DNA of 64,000 nt from Methylomusa anaerophila. GTDB lineage: Bacteria; Bacillota; Negativicutes; Sporomusales; Sporomusaceae. The notes under the pieces were generated by a model that saw only the letters and a list, made by a program, of their open reading frames with translations, was not told the DNA's origin and made no database searches. The first letter of the stretch is position 1, and each line of letters begins with the position of its first letter. The position numbers were made by a program, and so were the translations under genes. This document shows positions 1-7,035 of this stretch, piece by piece. The stretch is from positions 813,424 through 877,423 of the forward strand of contig NZ_AP018449.1 in NCBI RefSeq assembly GCF_003966895.1. Direction: 5' to 3'.

Positions 1-201
1 CCGTCAGTTTGCGCTGTATTTATTTCCAATATCCGTGAATCCTTGGTCGGTACAACGGTAAAGTTAAGCAACGGATCGAATGCGAAAATCCTATTTTTGG
101 ATAGATGCCGGCCAATTATGCCGCTGGTCCAGACGGATGACGGAGTATATATTGATTTACAAGAGAATACTGATATAGAGATTGTTGAAATTGTGTTCTA
201 A
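1..201 (+). CDS. C-terminal end of an unidentified protein (partial)
   Basis: An open frame runs from base 1 to a TAA at 199-201 and encodes 66 residues. The start lies outside the window. The fragment alternates hydrophobic and polar residues (for example GVYIDLQE and IEIVEIVF), which suggests a beta-strand-rich C-terminal domain. I do not recognise the family from this piece. The convergent cobT gene ends 46 bases downstream and I see no clear terminator between them. That it is coding is inferred from the uninterrupted frame reaching the window edge. Confidence 0.45.
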   Translation, partial: PSVCAVFISNIRESLVGTTVKLSNGSNAKILFLDRCRPIMPLVQTDDGVYIDLQENTDIEIVEIVF

Positions 202-247
202 GCCCGCCAATGGTCAAAATTAGCAATTCTCGCTACTATCACCGCCC

Positions 248-1324
248 CTAGACTTCTTTATCCCCGGCATTATACGCCTCAGCCACTTTTGCTTCGCCAA
301 AAGTGGCCATTTCATTTACAATCTTAACGGCCGCGTCCAATAAGGTCATACCCAGCGCCGCGCCGGTGCCTTCGCCCAGGCGCATGTTGAGCCTAATACA
401 CGGTTCCAACCCGAGCGCCTGTAGAATGGCCGCGTGTCCGGGTTCTTCCGATAAATGGGAAGCCAGCAGGTAGGGTTGGACGGAATTACATAAACGATAG
501 GCCGCCAACACTGCCGCTGAAGATATGAATCCGTCCAGAATAATCAAAATCCGCCTGGCTGCCGCCCCCAGCACCGCTCCGGCCAGGGCCGCTATTTCCA
601 GTCCGCCGACTTTAGCCAGCACGTCAATGACATCATGGGGATCAGGCTTATGCCGGGCAACAGCTTCTTCGATCACCCGGATTTTTTGGCTAATCACTTT
701 CTGTTCAATGCCTGTGCCTCTCCCGACCACCTGTGCCGGAGGTTTGCCGGCAAGAAGGCTGGTAATGGCCGAGCTGGCCGTGGTATTGGCAATCCCCATT
801 TCACCAAGGCCAATGACCTCGATTCCATCATCAGCCAGTTCATTGACCATATCCATCCCTGTCTGTAAAGCCTGAAGCACCTCCGGCCGCTCCATGGCCG
901 GGCGATAACGCATATTGTCGGTGCCTTTGCGGATTTTACGGCGCCGGATGGGCAGCCCGGCCGGAAAGTCGGCTTTAACCCCTACGTCCACCAGTATCAG
1001 GCGGGCGTTGGCATGCCTGGCCAGCACATTGATTGCGGCCCCCCCGTTGACAAAATTATATACCATTTGTTCCGTCACTTCCGCCGGAAAGGCGCTCACC
1101 CCTTCTACCGCCACGCCATGATCGGCCGCCATGAGCAAAATGGCCTTGTTCGGCAGCGTTATAGGCAATTTCCCCTGAATACCGGCCAATTGACAGGCCA
1201 TCTTTTCCAATACCGCCAGACTGCCTGGGGGCTTGGTCAAGCTATCCAGCCGCTGTTGGGTCAACAGCATGCTGTCCTGGTTGAGTGGTTCAATCGACCT
1301 GATAATAGATTCCAATGATTTCAT
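248..1324 (-). CDS. cobT: Nicotinate-nucleotide--dimethylbenzimidazole phosphoribosyltransferase (CobT), conventional copy
   Basis: This enzyme transfers the phosphoribosyl group of nicotinate mononucleotide to the lower-ligand base (classically 5,6-dimethylbenzimidazole), giving the alpha-ribotide needed to close the cobamide nucleotide loop in the cytosol. The 358-residue product shows AADHGVAVEG near the N-terminus, GEMGIANTTASS mid-protein and RLGEGTGAALGM near the C-terminus. The Glu in the last motif corresponds to the general base Glu317 of Salmonella CobT, so this copy looks catalytically complete. I start at the ATG at 1324 because GGAGGT lies four bases upstream; a longer frame to 1348 lacks a ribosome site. 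It is convergent with the partial gene on its left and separate from the two paralogues at 4.7-6.9 kb, and probably handles benzimidazole-type bases (inference). Confidence 0.93.
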   Translation of the reverse strand: MKSLESIIRSIEPLNQDSMLLTQQRLDSLTKPPGSLAVLEKMACQLAGIQGKLPITLPNKAILLMAADHGVAVEGVSAFPAEVTEQMVYNFVNGGAAINVLARHANARLILVDVGVKADFPAGLPIRRRKIRKGTDNMRYRPAMERPEVLQALQTGMDMVNELADDGIEVIGLGEMGIANTTASSAITSLLAGKPPAQVVGRGTGIEQKVISQKIRVIEEAVARHKPDPHDVIDVLAKVGGLEIAALAGAVLGAAARRILIILDGFISSAAVLAAYRLCNSVQPYLLASHLSEEPGHAAILQALGLEPCIRLNMRLGEGTGAALGMTLLDAAVKIVNEMATFGEAKVAEAYNAGDKEV

Positions 1325-1533
1325 AATGACCTCCGAAAAATTAAACAACCCCGTATCTGCTCAGTTAAGTAATTGCCACGAGCTGCTTAAAGACAGTCCG
1401 GTTACACGTTCCGCATAATAACACTGTTTCTACGGTAATAAATTTGGTACAATGTGAATGATATCGACTCATCGACTTAGCCCATGCTAAACTGACAAAT
1501 TGCGGTACTTAAATATATGCGGAATCACATGAT

Positions 1534-1607
1534 TATATATGTCCCATTAAGGAATTAACACATCCGGGATACAATTTCAATTCTTTTAATGCGTTCCATA
1601 TAGATCA
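1534..1607. repeat. Palindromic repeat family, internally deleted copy
   Basis: The outer arms, containing CATTAAGGAATTAA on the left and TTCAATTCTTTTAATGCG on the right, match the termini of the full copies at 48960-49075 and 51746-51860. The conserved centre is missing. The copy sits just upstream of the AEC transporter. Apart from this, the 298-base gap between cobT and the transporter holds nothing I can identify. Confidence 0.6.
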
Positions 1608-1622
1608 AACTAAAGAAGAAGG

Positions 1623-2579
1623 GTGCGGACAAAAGTGACGGCACAGATCGCTGCTATAACCAATCAGATTATAATCTTCGCAATACTTATGGCGATAGGT
1701 TTTATTGCCGCCAAGACCGACATTTTTACGAAAGATGCGCTGAATACTCTATCCCGGCTTATCGTTAAAATCATTCTCCCGGCATTAATATTTAGTGTTG
1801 TTGCGGGAAGCGGCGTTACGGCCAGGGAGTTTTTGATCAGCGGCAGATTCACCATGGGCGTGGTATTTTGTTTTTCCCTTCTTATCCTTGCCAGCGTGGC
1901 AATGAGCAAACTGTGCAAACTGGAAGGCAAGAGCGCAAATATCTATGTGGCTCTTTTAACCTTTGGCAATATGGGCTTTATGGGGATACCGCTCATACAG
2001 GCAATATTCAAAGAGCCGGTTGCCCAGGTTTGCATCGCGGTTTACACCCTGGTCGACATGGCATTGTTATGGACATTCGGGGTTTATTTATGCAGCCGGC
2101 ATCAGAAAAATTCAAATCCGTTGCATGCGGTTAGAAATATGCTTAATCCTACTACAGTTGCATTGTGTATTGCTTTTATCATCATGCTTTTTAAGATTCC
2201 GGTGCCGGATTTGCTTATGAGCACAATTGCGGGCACCGGCGGTACAAGCAAGTATTTGACACTGATGTATTTAGGCGGTGCCTTGGCTTATGTTTCCGTG
2301 GACAATATAATCAAAAAACCAAGCATATTAGTTTCAACGATAGTTAAAATGTTAGTATTACCGGTTATTGTTTATTACTTTTTGGGTTTTTTTCTGCCCC
2401 AGATTCCGCGGACTATATTAACAATAATTGTTGGACTTCCGTCTATGACTACAGTTGCCATGATGGCCACAACTTATCAATCCGATGATGAATACGCAAC
2501 CGAAATGATTTTTGTTACTACATTAGCCAGTCTTGTCACCATTCCAATCATAAGCGTTGTAACGAACATGATGGCGTGA
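1623..2579 (+). CDS. AEC-family (auxin efflux carrier-like) permease
   Basis: An integral membrane transporter of the AEC family, whose bacterial members export or exchange small organic acids such as malate or malonate. The product of about 318 residues is almost entirely hydrophobic helices. It has the N-terminal pattern GFIAAKTDIFTKDALNTLSRLIVKIILPA and a conserved NMGFMGIPL stretch near residue 115, both typical of the family. The frame opens with GTG at 1623, but AGAAGG abuts that codon. The in-frame GTG at 1635 would be better spaced, so the start is uncertain by four codons. The gene stands alone and its substrate cannot be read from sequence. A hairpin terminator follows at 2766. Confidence 0.85.
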   Translation: MRTKVTAQIAAITNQIIIFAILMAIGFIAAKTDIFTKDALNTLSRLIVKIILPALIFSVVAGSGVTAREFLISGRFTMGVVFCFSLLILASVAMSKLCKLEGKSANIYVALLTFGNMGFMGIPLIQAIFKEPVAQVCIAVYTLVDMALLWTFGVYLCSRHQKNSNPLHAVRNMLNPTTVALCIAFIIMLFKIPVPDLLMSTIAGTGGTSKYLTLMYLGGALAYVSVDNIIKKPSILVSTIVKMLVLPVIVYYFLGFFLPQIPRTILTIIVGLPSMTTVAMMATTYQSDDEYATEMIFVTTLASLVTIPIISVVTNMMA

Positions 2580-2765
2580 ATGCCCCACGACCCCATATGC
2601 TTTCCACCTTTCGCTTCAAATAAGGCAATTAAGTCAATGCCCGGCCCAAATTAACAAAAATTTAATAAAAATTTCTTTTTATCATTAGCAGGAATTACAA
2701 ATTTTGTGCCTAATTGTCGATTTATAGAATAATCACAACATTTATAATATAGGAACGACAAAGAT

Positions 2766-2813
2766 GTCCTTTTCCTCAGTCTATTAAATCTGGGGAAAAG
2801 GACTATTATTTTT
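2766..2813 (+). terminator. Rho-independent terminator after the AEC permease gene
   Basis: GTCCTTTTCC (2766-2775) pairs with GGAAAAGGAC (2794-2803), followed by a T-rich run. It lies about 190 bases after the permease stop and upstream of the chemoreceptor-like gene. The rest of the 2580-2906 gap is AT-rich with no gene. Confidence 0.7.
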
Positions 2814-2906
2814 GCCACTCTTTTAGCCCACTACTTCAGAAAGATATGTTCGTTCTCGAAACTTCCCGTTTTGATTATTCTTTTTCATGAAGAAAGGGGT
2901 ATTTAT

Positions 2907-3929
2907 ATGGCAGAAAATTCAGTTACAACTCTCGACATTTCCGTCCTTTTAAAAGAAATGACAGAAGCGAACCAAAAAGTACGGGACATTGTCCGCACTA
3001 TCGAGGATATTAGTAAACAGACCAATTTGCTGTCATTAAACTCGGCTATTGAAGCCGCCAGAGCAGGAGATGCCGGGCGAGGCTTTGGGGTTGTAGCCGA
3101 CGAAATTAAAAAATTAGCCGAAAGAAGTTTTACAGCCACTAAAGAAAGCAGAGTACTAATCAGTAATATGCATACAAAAGCTAATGAAGTAATTGCCGTA
3201 AGGACAGCGGATGTCGCTTTTGACACTATTGACAAAATTGACCGTAATTTGTTCGAACGCAACTGTGACGTACAAGCATGGGCAACATTCGAGAAGATTA
3301 TCCTTTGCTTGAAACACCCCAATGAAGAAAATATCAGCCTGGCTACTTCCTTTATGAAAAATACGGTAGACATCTACGAGGTATACTATGACCTCTATCT
3401 GCTAGACTTACAAGGCAAGGTTGTTGCCACAGGAGTGAACCAGGAAATTGTAGGACAAGACATGTCCGGCAGGGAATGGTTTCAACAAACCATAAACGGG
3501 AAAAACGTATATGTTAGTGACATGTACTACTCAGCTTCCGCAGGTGGACATACCATTTCCTACTCCTGTCCGGTCAAAGACGAAACAGGCAATATTCTGG
3601 GAATATTCACTACCCGTTTCAATTGGAATTTCATTTATGACATCATTGAATCAGCCAGAATTGGCAGTACCGGTGATATTTTCGTTGTGAATAAAGACGG
3701 CCTTGTAATTGCATCTAAAAACCGCGCCGGTATTTTATCTACCAGCCTACAGCACCTGGAAGCCGTCGGCAAAGCCATTGCCGGTGAAATGTACGGTTAT
3801 ACGTTAGAAAAGGAGGCAAACGGAAAAACACAAATATGGGGTTTTGCCCACACTAAAGGATACAATGCTTATCCGGGTAAACAGTGGTCTGTTGTCGTTA
3901 ACGAAAAAATACAGGCCGGGTTAAACTAG
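2907..3929 (+). CDS. Soluble methyl-accepting-type signalling protein with C-terminal Cache domain
   Basis: The 340-residue product begins with a short coiled coil holding a chemoreceptor hairpin tip (about residues 35-75, including [16 protein letters not shown] and [11 protein letters not shown]), which in this family contacts CheA and CheW. After a linker comes a Cache-like sensory fold (about residues 145-330, with [36 protein letters not shown] and the end [10 protein letters not shown]). I see no transmembrane segment and no signal peptide, so both parts should be cytosolic. The domain order is the reverse of a classical receptor. The start at 2907 is set by AAAGGGG seven bases upstream. 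The ligand is unknown. Confidence 0.85.
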   Translation: MAENSVTTLDISVLLKEMTEANQKVRDIVRTIEDISKQTNLLSLNSAIEAARAGDAGRGFGVVADEIKKLAERSFTATKESRVLISNMHTKANEVIAVRTADVAFDTIDKIDRNLFERNCDVQAWATFEKIILCLKHPNEENISLATSFMKNTVDIYEVYYDLYLLDLQGKVVATGVNQEIVGQDMSGREWFQQTINGKNVYVSDMYYSASAGGHTISYSCPVKDETGNILGIFTTRFNWNFIYDIIESARIGSTGDIFVVNKDGLVIASKNRAGILSTSLQHLEAVGKAIAGEMYGYTLEKEANGKTQIWGFAHTKGYNAYPGKQWSVVVNEKIQAGLN

Positions 3930-3965
3930 AGAGACTTTCTGCTTTTTTTATAATAAAACCTTTCT

Positions 3966-4004
3966 AATGCAAAGAACCTGCGAAATTCGCAAGTTCTTTG
4001 CATT
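3966..4004. terminator. Strong inverted repeat, probable transcription terminator
   Basis: AATGCAAAGAAC pairs perfectly with GTTCTTTGCATT and the inner TGCGA pairs with TCGCA. It follows the chemoreceptor-like gene by 36 bases. The T-run is weak on both strands, so the terminator role is inferred from position and stem strength. Confidence 0.5.
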
Positions 4005-4050
4005 TCCAGCTTTGCCATAGCAAAGACGATTCTTAGCCTTCAATCCTCCT

Positions 4051-4353
4051 TTAGGATTGGTCATTTTCCTTCAGTATGCTACCCAGAACATCTTCTATCA
4101 TCTTAATAAAACGGACAGCGTTTTGATACTGTCTTAGCTTTACCCAACCGATATTTAGCCAGTGCAATCACCTGGCATAAAATTCTACTCCTTCTATCTT
4201 TATATTACTATAAAAAGGGAGAACCTCAAGCCACTGCTGAAAATGCGCGCTACTTTTCGTTATCACTGAAAGCAGTATGCCGTATTCTGGAGTAAGTTCA
4301 TAGGTACGTTCAAACACTTCATCATCATATAAATAGTGCAATATATATTGGTT
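4051..4353 (-). pseudogene. Decayed MNT-type nucleotidyltransferase and HEPN-domain remnant
   Basis: On the minus strand, codons from 4353 to 4168 read as a C-terminal fragment containing YDDEVFERTYELTPEYGILL and LPFYSNIKIEGVEFYAR before a stop. This resembles the end of a minimal nucleotidyltransferase. An in-frame TGA cuts it off upstream. Immediately after, one frame reads LAKYRLGKAKT, like the start of a HEPN domain, and a shifted frame reads RQYQNAVRFIKMIEDVL, like a HEPN C-terminus, ending at the stop at 4051. MNT and HEPN genes often form toxin-antitoxin pairs. Here both are broken and the 5' end is replaced by the cobamide promoter. The family call is from motif memory and is moderate. 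Confidence 0.42.
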
Positions 4354-4363
4354 TCAGCCTGGC

Positions 4364-4393
4364 TTGACGTAACTGCTACGGCTCTGTTATAAT
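4364..4393 (+). promoter_or_regulatory. Sigma-A-type promoter for the riboswitch-arsAB transcript
   Basis: TTGACG at 4364-4369 and TATAAT at 4388-4393 are 18 bases apart and lie about 30 bases before the first riboswitch stem. This is the best promoter match in the window. Confidence 0.72.
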
Positions 4394-4425
4394 AGTTACA
4401 AATTACATATTATTCACGGAAAAGG

Positions 4426-4585
4426 TGCCTCCAGCCGACTGGAGGATAATAGGGAAGTCTAGGCATGATGCTTATGCCGCTAGCGCGGGCCCGCCACTGT
4501 ACCGGGAAGACTTTACAAGGCCACTCGCAAGGGGAAGGCGTAAACAGTCAATGAACCGGGAGCCAGGAGACCTGCCTTTATCCGT
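4426..4585 (+). promoter_or_regulatory. Cobalamin riboswitch
   Basis: The 16-base B12 box AGCCAGGAGACCTGCC (4561-4576) is an exact match to the riboswitch signature. It is preceded by GGTGCC, GCGGGCCCGCCACTGT, ACCGGGAAG and GCCACTC blocks in the expected order. The closing P1 stem is ACGGA (4426-4430) with TCCGT (4581-4585). In this class, binding of adenosylcobalamin or another cobamide represses the downstream gene. The terminator at 4611 suggests control by transcription attenuation of arsAB. Confidence 0.95.
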
Positions 4586-4610
4586 TTTAACAAAGTTCTT
4601 CATGGAAAAG

Positions 4611-4652
4611 AAGGCTTTTTTGGATAATATCCAAAGAAGCCTTTTATTTTTT
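4611..4652 (+). terminator. Intrinsic terminator, expression platform of the riboswitch
   Basis: AAGGCTTTTTTGGAT pairs with ATCCAAAGAAGCCTT with one mismatch and is followed by TTATTTTTT. It lies 26 bases after the riboswitch and 73 bases before arsA, the expected place for a ligand-controlled terminator. Confidence 0.88.
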
Positions 4653-4725
4653 AAATTTGGCTATAAGGTTCTGAATGTTCTGAACACCAGAATAAATAAG
4701 CAAAAAATGGGGGTTGGAATAAGTT

Positions 4726-5760
4726 ATGGGTATATTACCAGAGACACTGTCAAAAATTTCTGCTCCGGACACAGTCGTAATGGAAGAGGTACAAGCCCGG
4801 TTGGACAGCCAGATAAAGCCAAAAGGAAGTCTTGGCCGCCTGGAGGGCATGGTAAGACAGTATGCGGGCATACTGCGGCAATCACAGCCGGAATTGGTAC
4901 GCAACTGCATGGTTATAACTTCCGCCGACCATGGGGTCGCCAAACACGGGATCAGTGCTTATCCGGTGGAAACAACGCTGCAGATGACTGCCAACTATCT
5001 GCTGGCCAAAGGCGGCAGTGCCAATGCTTTCGCCAATTTTTGCCGGGCGAACATGGTAGTGGCGGACATGGGAGTGGCCGGCGATTTATCCCATGTTGCC
5101 GGGCTGTGGCACCGCAAAATTGCCTACGGCACCCAGGACTTTACCCAGGGACCGGCTATGACGCGTGAGCAGGCTATCCAGGCCATAGAAACAGGAATCG
5201 AAATTGTGAACGACCGGGTCCGGCAGGGTTATACCTGTTTTAGCCTTGGTGAAATGGGAATCGGCAATACTACCGCCAGTGCAGCTATTGTCGCCGCTTT
5301 TACCGGACTTGCGCCCGAACAGGTCACCGGCCGGGGCACAGGCATATCCGACAGCCGGCTGAAGGTGAAAATCGATGTCGTCCGCCGCGCCCTAACCGTA
5401 AACAAGCCGGATGCCGCGGACGGAATAGACGTATTGTCCAAGGTAGGCGGTTTTGAGATCGGCGCCTTGGCCGGTGTTGTTCTCGGATCGGCAGCCAACC
5501 ACTGTGCTGTTGTCATTGACGGTCTTAACACCACGGCGGCGGCATTAATTGCCAATGCCATTCATCCCTTGAGCAAGGAATATATGCTTGCTTCTCACTT
5601 ATCCGGTGAGCCGGCGCATATTATTGCTCTAAAATTGCTCAATCTGAAAGCCTGCCTGGATATGGGGGTGCGTCTGGGGGAAGCCATCGGGGCTTCAGTA
5701 GTAGTAGATATGCTAAATGTGGCAATTAAAGTGTTGCATAACTTGGATCTGAATTCTTAA
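4726..5760 (+). CDS. arsA: CobT paralogue, ArsA-like subunit of phenol/p-cresol-activating alpha-ribotide synthase
   Basis: The 344-residue protein is a full-length CobT-family phosphoribosyltransferase: PKGSLGRLE, TSADHGVAKHG, SLGEMGIGNTTASAA and RLGEAIGAS are visible. The Glu matching Salmonella Glu317 is kept, but the following GTGA of ordinary CobT is AIGA. Sporomusa ovata ArsAB is a heterodimer of two CobT homologues that attaches phenol or p-cresol to ribose phosphate for phenolic cobamides. The tandem arrangement with the next gene and the riboswitch upstream support assigning this copy as ArsA. The start ATG at 4726 has only a weak upstream GGTTGGA. Assignment as ArsA rather than a second generic CobT is inference from the neighbouring gene and family knowledge. 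Confidence 0.85.
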   Translation: MGILPETLSKISAPDTVVMEEVQARLDSQIKPKGSLGRLEGMVRQYAGILRQSQPELVRNCMVITSADHGVAKHGISAYPVETTLQMTANYLLAKGGSANAFANFCRANMVVADMGVAGDLSHVAGLWHRKIAYGTQDFTQGPAMTREQAIQAIETGIEIVNDRVRQGYTCFSLGEMGIGNTTASAAIVAAFTGLAPEQVTGRGTGISDSRLKVKIDVVRRALTVNKPDAADGIDVLSKVGGFEIGALAGVVLGSAANHCAVVIDGLNTTAAALIANAIHPLSKEYMLASHLSGEPAHIIALKLLNLKACLDMGVRLGEAIGASVVVDMLNVAIKVLHNLDLNS

Positions 5761-5791
5761 TTCTTAGGAGGATATTGAGGAGGATATATTA

Positions 5792-6856
5792 ATGTTGGAA
5801 GACGTAATTACTCAGATAAAACCCTTAGATGTCCAGGCAATGGAAAAGTGCCAGGTAAGACTTGATAACCTGACAAAACCCCTTGGCAGCCTGCATCATT
5901 TTGAACACCTGGCCTGTCAAATGGCCGGAATTACCGGCAACCCAAGACCCCGGACCTTGCCTAAAAGCATTATTCTCATGGCCGGTGATCATGGAGTGGC
6001 TGCGGAGGAACCAAGTGCCTATCCGCAGGAAACAACTGCGGGCACCATCGGCAGCCTTTGCAACGGGGGCGCCGCTATCAATGTGTTTGCCGATCATGTT
6101 GGCGCTAATCTGGTTATCGTGGATGTGGGTGTAGCGGCAGACTTACCGCCGCTGCCGCGAGTCCACCGCCAAAAGATCGCCTACGGGACGAAAAATATGG
6201 CGCAAGAAGCGGCAATGACCCGGGAACAGGCCGTCCAAGCTATTGAAGCGGGAATAAAAACAGCCGGCGAGGAAATAGCCAGGGGCTCACGGGTTTTGGG
6301 CTTAGGTGAAATAAGTATGGCCGGCACAACGGCAAGCACGGCAATTATCGCCTGCTATAGTCCGCAGCCGCTGGCCGAATTGGCCGGGGACGGCAAGAAG
6401 CTCCAGGTACTGGCGAGGGCATTAGCAGTCAATGCTCCGGACAAAAATGATCCCCTTGATGTGTTAAGTAAAGTCGGTGGTCTGGAGATTGCCGGTTTGG
6501 CAGGAGTGATACTGGGGGCCGCCGCGGGCGGAGCGGCAGTAGTGTTAGACGGCTTGGCTACCGGTGCGGCCGCCCTTATCGCTGTGAAAATGGCTCCGGC
6601 AGTTAAAAGCTACCTGGTGGGATCCCACTTTGCCGTTGAACCGGCACATCAGGCGGCGCTGGATATTATCGGTATACCGGCCTATATCTATCTTGACATG
6701 AGACTGGGTGCGGGAACGGGCGCTGCTTTGGGAATGTCGCTGATTAATGCTTCCCTGCATGTGTTAAACGATATGAAAACCTTCGGCGAAGCGGAAGTAC
6801 CTGTGGCCCAGGACGGTCCGGGCGCTTTGAAACAAAGCAAGGATGTTAAGGACTAG
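5792..6856 (+). CDS. arsB: CobT paralogue, ArsB-like subunit lacking the catalytic glutamate
   Basis: The 354-residue CobT homologue lies 31 bases after arsA with a duplicated GGAGGATAT-type ribosome site and is surely co-transcribed. It keeps the fold motifs (PLGSLHHFE, MAGDHGVAAEE, LSKVGGLEIAGLAGV). However, the C-terminal motif reads RLGAGTGAALGM, so the general-base Glu of CobT is Ala. The mid-protein motif reads GEISMAGTTAST instead of GEMGIGNTTAS. A subunit without the catalytic Glu fits a heterodimer with one working site supplied by ArsA (inference, in line with what is known of S. ovata ArsAB). It is not simply a spare CobT, because the loss affects the key residue while the frame stays intact. 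A terminator follows at 6969. Confidence 0.86.
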   Translation: MLEDVITQIKPLDVQAMEKCQVRLDNLTKPLGSLHHFEHLACQMAGITGNPRPRTLPKSIILMAGDHGVAAEEPSAYPQETTAGTIGSLCNGGAAINVFADHVGANLVIVDVGVAADLPPLPRVHRQKIAYGTKNMAQEAAMTREQAVQAIEAGIKTAGEEIARGSRVLGLGEISMAGTTASTAIIACYSPQPLAELAGDGKKLQVLARALAVNAPDKNDPLDVLSKVGGLEIAGLAGVILGAAAGGAAVVLDGLATGAAALIAVKMAPAVKSYLVGSHFAVEPAHQAALDIIGIPAYIYLDMRLGAGTGAALGMSLINASLHVLNDMKTFGEAEVPVAQDGPGALKQSKDVKD

Positions 6857-6928
6857 TTCATCGCCCGCTCCGCTGTTTTGATAGTCGTTGCCGGCATAGC
6901 CATAATTGAATTGATTAAAAATAAAAAA

Positions 6929-6951
6929 TACCTTCGATAGCTTCGAAGGTA
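6929..6951 (-). terminator. Terminator of nifJ (minus strand)
   Basis: TACCTTCGA pairs with TCGAAGGTA around a five-base loop. On the minus strand the stem is followed by a T-rich run, the complement of the A-rich stretch 6917-6928. It lies 85 bases past the nifJ stop. Confidence 0.65.
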
Positions 6952-6968
6952 AAATAGAAATACATTTT

Positions 6969-6992
6969 ATGGCCATTATGGCCATTTTTTTA
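6969..6992 (+). terminator. Terminator of arsAB (plus strand)
   Basis: ATGGCC (6969-6974) pairs with GGCCAT (6980-6985), followed by a run of Ts to about 6991. It lies between the convergent arsB and nifJ genes. Confidence 0.7.
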
Positions 6993-7035
6993 TTCTATAA
7001 AGTTGGATGATTTCCTGCATTAATATAGAGATCTG

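Noticed and set aside
4425..5168. 247-codon frame through the riboswitch and arsA
   Set aside because: It crosses the riboswitch and terminator and runs out of frame with arsA.
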